Shown: positions 27,211 to 38,533 of the stretch, piece after piece
Layout: each line of letters begins with the position of its first letter
How positions within the stretch are numbered: the stretch's first letter is position 1
Assembly: GCA_013399855.1 (NCBI GenBank)
Contig: VXAY01004098.1
Location: 424,562-488,561, forward strand
Length of the DNA stretch: 64,000 nucleotides
Reading direction: 5' to 3'
DNA from: Oxyruncus cristatus
Taxonomy: Eukaryota > Chordata > Aves > Passeriformes > Cotingidae
The notes under the pieces: generated by a model
The model's input: the letters and a program-made list of their open reading frames with translations, nothing else
Database searches by the model: none
What the model was told of the DNA's origin: nothing
Made by a program: the position numbers and the translations under genes

Positions 27211-27865
27211 ACGTTACAGACCAGTGGCAGAAGACATCCCAGACTCTAACTCCTATTTTCTTTTTCCAGGACAGTGACAGAGAACCTGCCATCCCTAGGA
27301 AGAACACCTGTCAGTTACATATTTACAAACAGTAAATGTGTATTTACCAACTTAGGAGCTGTATTGCCAAGGAATGTAAAAAGTCTTGCCCTAAAAAGAT
27401 CATAATTTCTGTAGGTAGAGAGCCCACACAAGTTTGGGGATTTCAGAACAAACATATGCAACTGTATTTACTGATCAGAATTAGCTATAGTGAGCTCATG
27501 CCATGGAGTGAGAGATGATCTATTGTGATGGAGGAAGGATGGGAAAATGCTGTTTTGGACATATGACAGCAATCTGGGGTAAAATTAGATTTTAAAAAGT
27601 TAAAAAAGATGAAAAAGAATGACTCTGGATTAACTCTAAATCATATCCATTCTAATAGCTTAAAAATAAAAATAAAATAAAATCACATTGTGAGACAGAT
27701 TGGCACTCTCAAGTGCTCAGTAACAGCACGAAAGTATATGGTATAAAATCTTACTAAAATACATGGTATGAAAACACTCACACCATGTTTACATCTCTGG
27801 AGAATCAACAGGGTTATCTTTCCACTACTGGGTCCTTTCAGTTCTGCAGCTCACAGGCATTTATG
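27211..27865 (-). other. Region downstream of SLC51A-like stop, probable 3' UTR and spacer
   Basis: AT-rich DNA with an A/T simple tract at 27,660-27,682. There is no other gene. It probably contains the 3' UTR of the transporter gene. Confidence 0.5.
27467..27472 (-). promoter_or_regulatory. Candidate weak poly(A) signal AGTAAA for the SLC51A-like gene
   Basis: Between the stop codon and the CR1 copy that begins near 27.2 kb I find no AATAAA or ATTAAA on the minus strand. The variant AGTAAA lies about 395 nt after the stop. This is only a candidate; the transcript could run into the CR1. Confidence 0.25.
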
Positions 27866-28158
27866 TCAGAAGTTGTTCTGACATGGACAGTGGCTATTTG
27901 TGGTGCAAGAATATACAAATTCCTGAGCTTCCTGAGCTGAGCTTCCAGCTACTGCAGAACAGGAGGGCTTATAAAACTTTGGCAATCCATCTGCAACAAC
28001 TGTGCCGTTCAGGATAATCTTTGGAGTCTGCTTCTTGTCCCCAGCTTCTTCATCCATGCACTCCAGAGGCTCCAGGTCATGGTATTTTCTCCGATAGACA
28101 ACTCTTGAGATTACAGTTATCAGAAACATCTCCATGATGAGGAGCTGCTGGGCTATAT
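27866..28158 (-). CDS. SLC51A-like coding exon 8 and stop
   Basis: The acceptor follows a 15-T polypyrimidine tract (plus-strand A run at 28164-28178). The exon enters in phase 1 and encodes the last helix (about 277-296), VYRRK, and a polar tail of about 72 residues ending in QNNF, with TGA at 27868-27866. The tail contains an acidic patch (DEEAGDKK) and several cysteines, and is much longer than I recall for human SLC51A. A further splice inside this exon cannot be excluded. Confidence 0.88.
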
Positions 28159-31100
28159 CTGCCAAAAAAAAAAAAAAAGGAGGCAGGGAAAAGCCCCAAA
28201 AAGGGGGAGATTACTATCAGATGCAAAATGAATACCCAGCTCATTAATTCATTAATTTTCACCTGTGGAAAGGGAACAAACTTTACCATTCAGTCCCTGT
28301 AGCAGGGTTTCTCACACTCATCAATGACATCAGCTACAGAATTCCAGTGTTGCCCATCAATAAGCATGCAATAAATTATGTATCCAAAACATAAGAGAAT
28401 TAACAGCAATTATGCATTTTGATTTCTTTTCCTCTCTCATTTCTGATTCCAGCTCCTCTCATTAACAAGTTTTTCTCTATGACTGTCACAGCTATACAAC
28501 TTCTGTTCTTGTTTTTTAAGTAAAAACTGAGATTCTCCAAAAGCTAATGATCCCAGGAAATTAGTACTTCGGGAAAACACCAGATATTGCAGTTAGCAAC
28601 AGTGAACTGGCACCTTTATAAGTAAACGAAGAACATTCTTCCCAGAGAAACTTACAGGATCCTCTTGCCGTAGAAGAGAGTGGTGGAGCACAGGAAATGA
28701 TTCTTTGTGTGGCCAACATATTGATAATAGTGGTCTGCAGGTGGTTCAGAATGACAATAAACTGCACCAGAAAGAGAAAACAAATGCCTTAGCTACCAGA
28801 AAAGGGTTTATAGTTCACACAACAATTCTGCTTTCATAACAGAACCTCTTTTGCCTCATTCCTCCTTTCTTGCCCTCCCTCTCCTCCCATCTACCAGCCG
28901 GCTGCCTGCCATTCTGCAGAATTCATCTTAAGGTTAGGATGATATTGCTCTGAAGATGAGTATTAAATTAAACCTCAACTTGAAAAGTGCTTCTTCTCAG
29001 CCCTTCGTTTGGGAGGTGCAATAAACAGAAACCTCCCAGCTGGGATTTTAAACAATGCTGAGCTCTGATTAACAGGCAACAAGATTTTAAAAACTGCCCG
29101 TTAATTAGACCTATGAGCTTATGTTCTCCCTTAATGGAGGAAGGACTCAAAGAATGGGTTTTTTTCTGTTGTCCTCTCTTTTTGCCACAGCAGGGAGACA
29201 TCCTGGTCCCCAGGTTATTTGGGACTGGCTTCTTTCCAGAAGGTATGAAGGACTCTTTGCCGCTTGAGTCCAGCACCCATCACTTGTACATCATATTACC
29301 TGCTATTCCCTGAGCAAGGCCTTTGCTGCTGCGGAGATACCAAAGTATCTCTGTAGCTGCCTGAGTATAAACCCTCACATTACCAGAGTTTGCCATCCTA
29401 AGCCTGCATTCACCCTAACGCAGCTTTGCAGGTATGACTATTTGTTATAAGTGCTTAATAATTTACTTAACAGACACCTTAATGCACCAGCCTTCCTGTA
29501 TGTCCTGCTCAAGAAAGATGCATAACCAAGGATTCTGCTGCACTCTTTTCAGGGTTATGAGGAAGAGGGTGGCCTTGTCCCTGTGCTTGTTCAGTTTAAC
29601 ATACCTGGTTCTATTCCTTACTATTTAACAATTCCCAGACATCAATAAGCTTCATTATTATCTAACTCTGAAGTGCAGAATGGCAAAGAAAAATACTGTT
29701 AAAGCAGAATAGTGTGGCACGCTGAAACACTTGAAACAACAGCCACCCACACAATGCAATATATCCTCTCCTAGTTTTTAGAGACACACACTAACATTTT
29801 AACATTGCATTTTGTGATACCACATCTACAAAGCTTCCTTCAAGCCCCAGAGAAGGTACTGCTGTGATTTTAGTGGCATAAAGATAGACAGATTTTATGT
29901 GTCTTTCACATCTCCAGCACTCCTGAGAGACAACAGGAAAATTGGCTCAAGACGAAACTGAACAGCAGCCAAGGAGAGTCCTTCAAAGAAATGCAGCTTT
30001 AATCAGGTAAAAATATGCCTTTGCACACTGTATTTAATGGGAGAAAATATTATAACTTTTCAATGAGGGACCAAGAACTAGAGACACAGTGTTGCATCAG
30101 CAGTTAAGAAAAATTCTTACCAGAAATATTGAACTTCTCACCTGATAAAGGGCAAACTTTGGGATGATGTTCTTACAGGTAAGGAGAGTCCTAACTTTTC
30201 GAAACACGATTCCAACTGCCCACAGAGCAGTAAGGGTAAGGACACCCATGAAGATGTTAATCCATAGCGCGGGTTCTTTGGGAGATAACTGAGAAGCAAA
30301 TAAAACAACAGTACCTTAAAGAACCTTACTTTGCATTTTGCTGTTTCCAGGAAGAAGTTGTGAACTAGAGGATCCAGGTGTTAAAATGCTTGTTCCTACC
30401 TCCATGAAAGCTGGTGGCAGCAGCAGCTGCTGGGCTTTGCGTGGGGAAACTGCACAGAACCAACTGGAGTGTTGGCTCGTGCTCTCACCCAACAGGCACC
30501 AACAAGGAAATCTGTTCAGCCTGGGAAGGTACCAGTTGACAAAACCCCTCAATCTGACCCCAGAAGCAGCTGGCAATGCTCAGCAGCTCATGAGAGTGTA
30601 TTTCAACTTGACATCTCAGATGGGTCTTTTGTTTTATACCAGGAAAAAACAACAACAAAAAATTACTTTTAATCTCAGTTCTTTAAGAGGTGCAAAATTA
30701 TTATCAGTTACAGCCTTCTCCCTCATCTTCCAGGTTACATGGGACAAAGCAGAAGTAGAGTGCTATCTTTTCTACTTTGCATAGATATAAAAAATCACCA
30801 TGATTTGCAGAAAAACATGGAATTAGGCTTCCTGTTTACACATGCTAGTACATATCCTTTTTTCTTAAGGATGTACCTTTACAAAATATAGGGCAGATAC
30901 ACCACACAGGGTAACTTGCAGCCCTGCTATTCTAACCATACGAACTGGGAAATGTACTGGAGCATAGTCTGATGCCAAACACACCCTGATGCCCAGTTTC
31001 TTTCCAAGAGAAGCCAGGAAATTGAGAGTCTGGGGGAAGGCAGAAATTAATATGCTTCAGGGTCAAAAAGAACTCAGTACAGACTCACTTGGAAGTGCTC

Positions 31101-34100
31101 CCAGATTTCACAGGTCAGTTGTAGGCTAAGACAGTAACATCAACCCTAAAACCTATGGATTTTGTGGACCACCTTTGATTAAAATATTTACTTACATTGT
31201 AAAGGACGTAATTGCCATTACTCCAAAGCACTATTGATAAAAATACGAGCACAGGTCGAAAGACAGCAAACTGAAAGGTGCCCACCTTCAGCCAAAAGAG
31301 GGTTTGCCTGGCCAAAAAAACCAAAAATTAAAAAAAAAAAAATCAGATAAACCAAGATCTTATTAGCAACCTTAATAACATTTTTTGGATACTGTCAACT
31401 GCAAAACTTTTCCAGTCCTGTAGAATGTGGCTGAAATCTGTGGAGGAACAGCTTCAAGATTAGAATATCTTTCCAAGAATTTCCCACTGTTTATTTATTA
31501 AAGTCTCTACAAAAATAGTACTTTTCCTACTCTGCAGCAACTACATACTAACCAAATCTGGGCAAAACGTGATGTCTTTCTCTACCCTCAAGCAAACCAG
31601 GGAGCCAGTAGCAGCATAACCAGTTTCTGAACAATAATTCCATTTGCTCTTGCCTTGTTGCATTGCTATTTCAGTTCTCTAGTGAAGGTGGGCAATTCAG
31701 CCTTCCTGTTCAGACACTTCCTAGTCCTGTGGTAGATCAAGAAAGGGAATCATACAGACCTAGGTGAAAGGACTGGTAGTTTTTCAACGGATCATGAAGA
31801 GTACCACATAAGCATCTGGTTTTGCTCCACTGTAGTCTAACAGAAGAAAGGAATTGTCTTTCCCTTGGCAAACTGCACAAGGCCAGCAGGACAGCTGAGG
31901 ATTCCCTCGCTTTTGTCAGTATAAACTGGGTACAAAACCCAGCCCATACACAGTAACCTGGCCAGGCAGTGTTAAAGGTCAGCAGGAAAGGGGCAAATGA
32001 ACTTTCTAACGGAGGGCATGAAAGCTGACTGGCCTGAAATCTCCTTTAGTCTTCACAGGACAAGCCACAGCTGCTACATATGGCTCATGGTCTAAGTCTG
32101 TTCCTGTCTAGTATTTCCCATACTGTCAATGTTGTCTTCACTGTAGCTCCTTGGGCCCTTGAGACTACCATGAGAGATGCCTCAGCAGAAAACAGTTTAG
32201 CTGCCATTTGTATGTCACAGAATACAGCCATGAACCAGGAATTATAGGAATTGCTCAATGAATATAGCTAATAACCACAGGATTATGAACAGCACAAACA
32301 CACATGGAAAGACCTGCAACGGGCCAGCCGTTTAGTGCATGCTTTTTAAAAGATTTATTATTCCCAAAGGGCTTCAAAGAATAATAAATGACAGTGCAAT
32401 CATTGCAATGTCATGAGTTGTTTCCCTTGTCAGCATGGGTCTTTGTTGACCATCAGGTTTCTTCTGCCGCATCTCTCTCCATTGCACTACTTGTTACCCT
32501 GCCTCATCTGTACCTTGTTATTTTTCCCAGGACTGCTCAATAACCTGTGTTTCTTTAAAAGAAGAAATCCCTCCCCTGGAGTAGCTCCCTGTTTCCCCAT
32601 AAGATACCTACGGGAGCAGCACGAGATCGACTTTTCTCTGGTATAGCTTGCTCAAATTTGAAAGAGAAAGAAAAAGTCACCCTGTAATAGGAAAAGGCTG
32701 GATGTTAAAAGCAGAGAGCAGATGGATTTCCCAGTACTAGAGACACCAGAGAGGAAGCCCAAAAGCCCTCTGCAGATCAAAAAGCCTTTTTTTTAAACAG
32801 GCAGCTGTCCTTCCTCCCAGCAGTCGTAGGCACTATCTAGTTCCTGAAATGAGTCCATATTAGCTAACATCATCCGGCATAAGCTGTCATTGGACTGACC
32901 AACAGCACGCAGGGCATGGTAGAGGATCCTCTCCCAAGCTCCCTGTTACCACAACCTATACAGAGGGTGACAGACACAGGAAGAAAAAAAAAAAAAAGAT
33001 ACATTTTTTGATTGGTTTACTGCTTGGTACTCCATCTGTGTAAATATTTAGTGTTATTCCATTAAAATAAAGTGTTGGAAACAAGATTTTAAATTCTAAT
33101 ACCAAATGGGGAAGTGTAAGGAAGAATTATTACAGTAAAAAATAAGACTTTTTGAAAATGCATCAGAAACCACTATGCTGTGTTCTGTTTGATGCTTTCC
33201 TTTAACAGAGTAGAGTCCCCAAGGTCCCTCTGTCACTGAAGTCCATGCCCAGATAGAAAAGTCTCTGTCTTGCACATTCAGTCCTTCAGATTTTGCTTAT
33301 AGTGAGAGAAACAGCGTCATGCTCTGTGCCAGTAGGAAAGCCCTGGGAAACACATGAGGCTTCCAGGCTGTGGAGCAGCCTGTGCATGACAGAGTGACAC
33401 GAGCCAGAGGAGAAGCCCCACCAGGCAAGGTCTATGTTACAGAGGTCTATATTGGCTCCTGTAGGTGCAGCTCTCTATCCTTACCCCACTTCTCAAAGAT
33501 CCTTTAATACTTAGTAGAAGAAAACATATGCTTTTGTCTCACCAGACAATGCTGTTTCATTGAGATCAAAGCTTTCCAGAAATTGCACCTACTTTTTGTT
33601 GCAAAAATTATTTTAAACTGAAGTAAAGTCAAAATCAGAATGAAACATTTCGATTTTATCAAAGTGAGAGGAATTTTCTATCAAGACAGCCTCCATCTGA
33701 CAATTCTGCTTTGAAAAACACCTAATTTGAAGACATTTGTTCCCTTCTGGAATGAAAAGAAACCGAAATCTCAATTATTAGGTTTTCTAGAGTAGAAATT
33801 CCTCCTCCCACTTCCCCCTGCATTAGAGAAACAAAATAAATTAGCCCCAAAGCGATAATGCTGTTTAAAAGAGACGGCTTGAAACTGACTTTCGGGAAGC
33901 GGGGGAGGCCCTTTGCTGTAAGCCTGGCTTTGCCAAATTGGCTAAATTCCCAAAGCCGTTTCCAAGCTTGGAAATCTTAAAGGGCAACTCACCTAGTGAT
34001 GGGCACACGAGGGAGGCAAAGGCAGCAGCAGCAGCAGGGACCGGTGCTGATCGTGAAGCGACCGTTTTCAAACCGCCTGAGGAGCAGCTTTTGACCTCCG

Positions 34101-37100
34101 CACTCTTTGATCATCATCATCAGGAACTTGTGGATAACTATGGCAAAAAATCTAGGAGAGGAAGAGAATTCCAGCTTGAGCTTGCCTCTGTGTCTCTCGT
34201 ATGCCTCCACAGGCCAGTCCAAGTTTTTGATTTTTACAGCTTATGCTTTGCAATCAACAAAAATTCTGGCACTATCTGTGAGAATCCTTTCACTTTCTTT
34301 CATTTAGAGGGCCAGAACAGCCCTAACCTCACTGACAGAGGAATAAACCGAGGCACAGAGCAGCTGTGGAATTCCCCAAAGCCACACCGGTGGCTGGTGG
34401 TAGCGTCAGTATTAAAGCACATGCTTTTCTGACCCAAGTCATTATGGCTTTATTTTTCCATAATTATCTATTCCTGACTGGACCAAACTTCTTAGAACAA
34501 GTCCTCTTCCTCCTCAAACACAGTTTCCGATGAACAAACATGGCTAGGTTCATATATACAGCTATCATTAAATGTGCTGGCCCTGTCAGGGTGTGGTTCC
34601 TTTGCAGACAAAGCTGATCTAAGTACCAACTGCTTCAACCCCACCTCTCCCTACTTCCCCATCTGCACATTCTCAAGCCTTCCCAGGAACTGACTAATGG
34701 AAATCCAACCAAATAGAAGGGATCCTCTTCTGCTGCACTGCCTACAGATTGGGCAAGGGAGGGAGGGGGAATTCAAACACGCCTGAAGTGCCATAGGACT
34801 GGATCCTTGGAGGTTTCTGGCAATCTGCACTACCTGCACTTAACTGCTGCATGCTGACAGTGTTCTCTGCTACAGTGTTTTCCCTCCTCTTTTACTCTAC
34901 TCTTTTAGTAAATGCAGTGTGACATGGGGTGAGACAACTCATGAGAGTCTGTGATTCTGTCTTGCAGTGTGTTCCAAAGTCATCCCAAAATGTGGAGTGC
35001 TCAAGGGCACGGCAACCCCTGACCTGGTTCTGCCCATCAGGGCTGTGCCATCATATCCAGAAATCAGGGACCACATTCCTCCATTCTTCTCTGTGCATGC
35101 CAGAGCTGTCATGCTCGTACAGAAAGTGCTTTTATCAGGACAACTGTGGAACATTTTTACATTGATATACTCATCGGAGGCTCACTTGCCACCATTAATA
35201 ACAGAGCTCCACGGCTCATCATTACTAAAAGTGCAGGGAAGAAGTCATAGGTCAGACTCTTACTCCACATGACGTGCAGAGAGAGGAAAGACAGAGTACT
35301 GCTTCAAAGGGACTGTCAATCCGAAGGATCAATTACATGTGAGTCACAGATCCATCGTGCTGACATTCCCACACTGGGGGACTGTGACACTGGGAACTGT
35401 TTCAGCCTTCTCCAGCTCACAGAAAAGAACTGCTGAGAGATTTCAACTCAAACAAAAAATTGCTAAATTGTGAAATTTACAAAATTACTGTGTTACCAAG
35501 GGCAGCAGATGTTTAAAGGGAAGAAATTCAGGGTTTGGGGCAACATTTAGAAACAAGCAGAATACTCACATTCCTGCTGTGAAATCTGTAAACATTGTCG
35601 AGCGAGGAATCCACATGCCAATGCATGAAGTAGTAGAGATCACCTACAGAGAAAGGGAGAAGCATTGTACAAAGGGCAAAGATAAAGCTGGTTCGTGTGG
35701 CTTTTTGGGGAAATCCTATTTTCAACATTCAGTTTTATCTCATTCCCTTGCTAACTTACTGGAGCTGCAGCATTAATCCAAATTATGATTGATCTTTTGG
35801 AGGAGGGGGTTTTCCTGTAGATGTAGACTGCTTCCTCTATAAATACCAGAATGGCAATTAGTGTCATCAGAGTCAAGGTTGCAAAAAGAAATCTCCCTGG
35901 TAGGTCAAGGCCTGCAGAGAGAGGAAAGAAAACAGACAGTTCCAATTTATTTCATAATCATTTCAAACATTAATGTAACAACACCATCTCTGAGGGGCTT
36001 CTTTGCCCTGTTCCTGCAAAGACTTGCACTCATCCTTAGTTACGTAGGCAGACCACTGACTCCACAGAACAATTCAAACACTTAAGTTCATGACTAAATC
36101 TTTCCAGGACCTACAGAGAGCACATGGGAAGAATACACCTTCACATTCTCAAAGCATTATGCAATAGTCCCCTTCAGAAAGGTGGAGTTCCAGGACAAAT
36201 ATCCTTAGGTGAATATAAATATGTAGCAGAATATAAATAAATCCATAATACACAATATAAATAAATACAGTAAATACATATTCTGGGAACTTTTCAAGGC
36301 AGGCCACAGGCAAACCTGTTCACTCATTATTAGTCCTTTGCTTCCATTGTATGTCAACAGACATGTTACATATAACTTCCTTAGGCAGGTTTACTTAGCA
36401 GTTCAGTGGAAATTTGTAGGGCACACGAACAACATAAGGAAAAGCCCCTGATATATCTAGCCTGAGATAAAACTTGATGCCTTCACCAAAATCTTTTTTA
36501 CTTAACGCTGGATATGGATATCAACATTTACCCACATGTGATGAGTTTTATGTCTCCATTGATGCTGGGTAGGGATATCAACTTTTACCCATGTAAATGG
36601 TTGAGGTGCACTTTTTCCCAAGAGAGGTGTTTCCAGAGACAGAAGAAAGCACTGCAGGGGAGTCATGCTTCATTTAGGAGAAGTTCATGATCATCACTGG
36701 TACTAACTCCTGCTGTGGCCGCAGCCTATCTGAAGGCAAAGGAGAGCCTCTGCCCCAGCCTCTTTAACCTAACCTGCTTCAAAAACCCCTGGAGCTTCCA
36801 GGCTTGGCTGCAGGCGGAGCAGTGCACGTCTCAGCGGACATCGCCACACCTCAGATCTGACCGGAGAGAGCAGCTCTACGGGCCGGTTCAGCGCTCGGTT
36901 CGGCGGGTGCCGTGCGGCCCCGGCGCGCCCACCCTGTTCTCGGGCACCCCCCACGCCGCAGCCCCGGGCTGGGGACCGTGCTGTCCCCTCGCCCTGCCCC
37001 GAAGGCAGAGACGGCACCTGACAGGCGGAGGATGACCGGGACGGGCGGCTGCCAGCCTCCCTCCGCCCGGGGATTTCCTCGCCGGGGAAGAACGGCGGCG

Positions 37101-37362
37101 GGGCAGGCAGGGACAGGGACAGGGAGCGGGACAGAGGCAGGGACGGGAGCGCTGGCAGGGACACGGGCAGGGAAGGGCAGGCGCAGTCTCCGCCGTCCGC
37201 CGCGGGCGGGTGCCGAGGGCACGGCCGGGCAGGGGCCGCTCACGGGCGGCGGGCGCCCCTTCTCCTCACGCCTCCACACTTACTCCGGAGAAGCTCCTCG
37301 GAGTAGGGCGGCGCGCTGGCGTCGCAGGACGGGTGGAGGGTCCCGTTCGTCTCGCCGTCCAT
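27866..37362 (-). CDS. SLC51A-like: SLC51A-like (organic solute transporter alpha family), complete 8-exon gene
   Basis: The family forms, with a beta subunit, a facilitative carrier for bile acids and steroid conjugates at basolateral membranes. I joined eight coding exons by GT-AG sites and consistent phase: 37284-37362, 35760-35911, 35570-35643, 33993-34151, 31196-31307, 30142-30288, 28656-28761 and 27866-28158. They total 1,122 bp, or 373 residues plus TGA. Family marks: EEAVYIY at residues 52-58 after helix 1, GMWIPRS at 86-92, a GP-CCCCC-LC run at 139-147, ALWIN at 199-203, KFALYQ at 236-241, and VYRRK at 297-301 after the last helix. Seven hydrophobic segments fall near 33-51, 68-87, 100-117, 164-183, 200-220, 237-257 and 277-296. 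Human SLC51A is about 340 residues as I recall it; this protein has a shorter N-terminus and a longer tail (302-373). No beta-subunit gene is visible in the window. The family call is firm; ortholog versus paralog is open. Confidence 0.93.
28656..28761 (-). CDS. SLC51A-like coding exon 7
   Basis: The exon lies between a TCTGGTGCAG acceptor and a GTAAGT donor, phase 0 in and phase 1 out. It encodes residues 242-276: the sixth hydrophobic segment and [15 protein letters not shown], which matches the family's conserved I-x-C-x-PP-x-SS loop. Confidence 0.93.
30142..30288 (-). CDS. SLC51A-like coding exon 6
   Basis: The exon lies between a TTGCTTCTCAG acceptor and a GTGAGA donor, phase 0 on both sides, 49 codons. 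It encodes ALWIN (199-203), a membrane helix, a basic loop (FRKVRTLL), and KFALYQ at the 3' end. All are clear OST-alpha landmarks. I found it by reading the intron between exons 5 and 7 in phase. Confidence 0.93.
31196..31307 (-). CDS. SLC51A-like coding exon 5
   Basis: The exon lies between a TTTGGCCAG acceptor and a GTAAGT donor, phase 2 in and phase 0 out. It encodes residues 155-192 with one membrane helix, beginning with a [16 protein letters not shown] segment. This aligns with the family's stretch after the poly-Cys loop. It ends just before the exon that starts with the [11 protein letters not shown] segment. Confidence 0.91.
33993..34151 (-). CDS. SLC51A-like coding exon 4 (poly-cysteine motif)
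   Basis: The exon lies between a TCCTCTCCTAG acceptor and a GTGAGT donor and enters and leaves in phase 2. It encodes helix 3, a cytoplasmic-type loop with ECGGQK, and the diagnostic run of five cysteines (residues 141-145, with a further Cys at 147) after Gly-Pro. In OST-alpha this cysteine string is a hallmark and a likely palmitoylation site; that role is family inference. Confidence 0.94.
35570..35643 (-). CDS. SLC51A-like coding exon 3
   Basis: This is a 74-bp exon between a CTCTGTAG acceptor and a GTGAGT donor, phase 0 in and phase 2 out. It encodes [15 protein letters not shown] and following residues. The WIPR motif after helix 2 is characteristic of OST-alpha proteins. The exon has no long ORF of its own and was found by splice phase and family similarity. 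Confidence 0.92.
35760..35911 (-). CDS. SLC51A-like coding exon 2
   Basis: The exon lies between a TCTCTGCAG acceptor and a GTAAGT donor. It enters in phase 1 and leaves in phase 0. It encodes residues 27-77: the first membrane helix, the family marker EEAVYIY, a basic loop (KTPSSKR), and the start of helix 2. Only the short 116-bp intron 2 separates it from exon 3. Confidence 0.93.
36507..36597. repeat. Imperfect tandem pair with 57-bp spacing
   Basis: GCTGGATATGGATATCAACA at 36507 recurs as GCTGGGTAGGGATATCAACT at 36564, each followed by TTTACCCA. It lies in intron 1 of the SLC51A-like gene. Confidence 0.7.
37284..37362 (-). CDS. SLC51A-like coding exon 1
   Basis: The ATG at 37362 lies in a perfect Kozak context (GCCGCCATGG). 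The exon encodes 26 residues and one base, ending at a GTAAGT donor (plus-strand ACTTAC at 37278-37283). The same frame stays open upstream to about 37,629, so a more 5' start is not excluded. I prefer 37362 because of its context and because upstream codons give only low-complexity Pro/Arg/Ala. The short N-terminus carries an N-G-T glycosylation sequon, consistent with an extracellular N-terminus in this family. Confidence 0.8.
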
Positions 37363-37513
37363 GGCGGCCGCGGGGCCGCCGCCCCCGCCGCGGGGCCCTG
37401 GCGGTGCCGGGGGCTGGGGACGGGCGGAGGGGTCGGTGTGCGCCCGTGGTCGGCCCGTGCCCGTGCCCGCCGGTCCCTGGCGAGTGCGGGCGCGGCGATG
37501 CTGGGGCCGGGTC

Positions 37514-37546
37514 CCCCGGGCCGGGTAATGATTACCCCGGGCCGGG
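37514..37546. promoter_or_regulatory. Palindrome GGGTAATGATTACCC framed by 12-bp direct repeats
   Basis: A 15-bp perfect palindrome with a single central base (37523-37537) lies about 160 bp upstream of the SLC51A-like ATG. CCCCGGGCCGGG occurs perfectly at both 37514-37525 and 37535-37546, framing an AT core (TAATGATTA). The core resembles a paired homeodomain or HNF1-type site (HNF1 consensus GTTAATNATTAAC), inside otherwise GC-only DNA. Its function is inference. Confidence 0.5.
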
Positions 37547-38519
37547 GCGGGAGGCGCAGGGACCGGCCCCGCGCTGCCTCCTGGCGCCCGGCGGGGCGGG
37601 CAGTGCCCGGAGCGGGACAACGCGCCCACCCCGCTCCCGCTCCGCCTGCGAGGGGACGCGTCCCGGCTGTTCCCAGCGTCCTTGCCCGGCCTCGGTGCAG
37701 GTGCTCACGGGATCCATCCACCCCCCTGCGGCCCCATCCTCACAGCCCCGGGTGTCAACGCACCTAGAACCGGGTGCCAGCAGCCGAGGACGGGAGGGGT
37801 TGGATCCCCAGAGCCGGGACCGCCTTCGCCCCAGACCCGGGGCACTGGCGGAAAGCTGCTCTGTCAATAGGGCAAATGTTCGAAGGATTTTCCATGGAGC
37901 CCTTCACCAAAGACTTCCCCATCATCTTGGCTGCAATAAGGTGAGAAGCTGAAGGAAAGCACAGTGAGGGTAGGAACACACCGAGGGATTCTCCACTTTC
38001 ACACGTGTCCCCTGCTGGAAGGATCCTTTATGCAACCTGAGGCTTTTCAGGCTATTTCCAGGAAAAGGGAATGAGTAATGAAATGATGGACTTTGGTGAC
38101 CCACCGAGTTGTTCTGGCTGGTTGGATGGAAAGCTGGCTGCAAGGAGCAGCAGAGGATGGGTGTCTACGGCACCGGGTGACAAAGGCGGTAACAGTAAAC
38201 ACAAAGTGGTGTCCAGAGGGAGGAGGACAACCCTAACTAACTATGCAGTGATGAGCAATTGCCACTCAGGAAAAAGATCTTGGGAGCACAGTGGATAGTT
38301 CTTAGAAATGACAGCCGAGGAATCAGCATAGGACAAAAGACAAAGGACTGTGAGGAATTTGTGGATAAAGAAGGGAAGACACAACACTGCTAAAATACAG
38401 ATGGAGGTCTCCCTTCACCATGGTGGTATTTCAGGAAGTTGAACAAATTGAACTGGAGAGGTGGGGGATTTAGGGACTGTGGGACATTTTTAGGCACCCA
38501 CAGTCCCTTGTGGTAAAGG

Positions 38520-38533
38520 CTGCCATCTAGCAG
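38520..38533 (-). promoter_or_regulatory. CTCF-like motif
   Basis: The minus strand reads CTGCTAGATGGCAG, which I score as 12 of 14 against the CTCF core CCASYAGRKGGCRS. It lies about 1.2 kb upstream of the SLC51A-like start. This is a motif match only. Confidence 0.3.

Larger units (their letters stand above)
36750..37850. promoter_or_regulatory. CpG island over SLC51A-like exon 1 and promoter
   Basis: This stretch is very GC-rich and dense in CpG, in contrast to the AT-rich flanks, and it contains the first coding exon. It has GC-box-like sequences and no obvious TATA box. The long ORFs here on both strands (for example 36912-37952 plus) are low-complexity Pro/Arg/Gly/Ala and are explained by base composition. 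Confidence 0.85.

Noticed and set aside
37240..37629. N-terminal extension of SLC51A-like in the same frame
   Set aside because: The frame is open only through CpG-island sequence, the product is low complexity, and the ATG at 37362 has a perfect Kozak context.
36912..37952. 346-codon ORF on the plus strand
   Set aside because: It is antisense to the transporter's CpG-island promoter and first exon; the Arg/Pro/Gly/Ala composition follows from GC content, with no domain.
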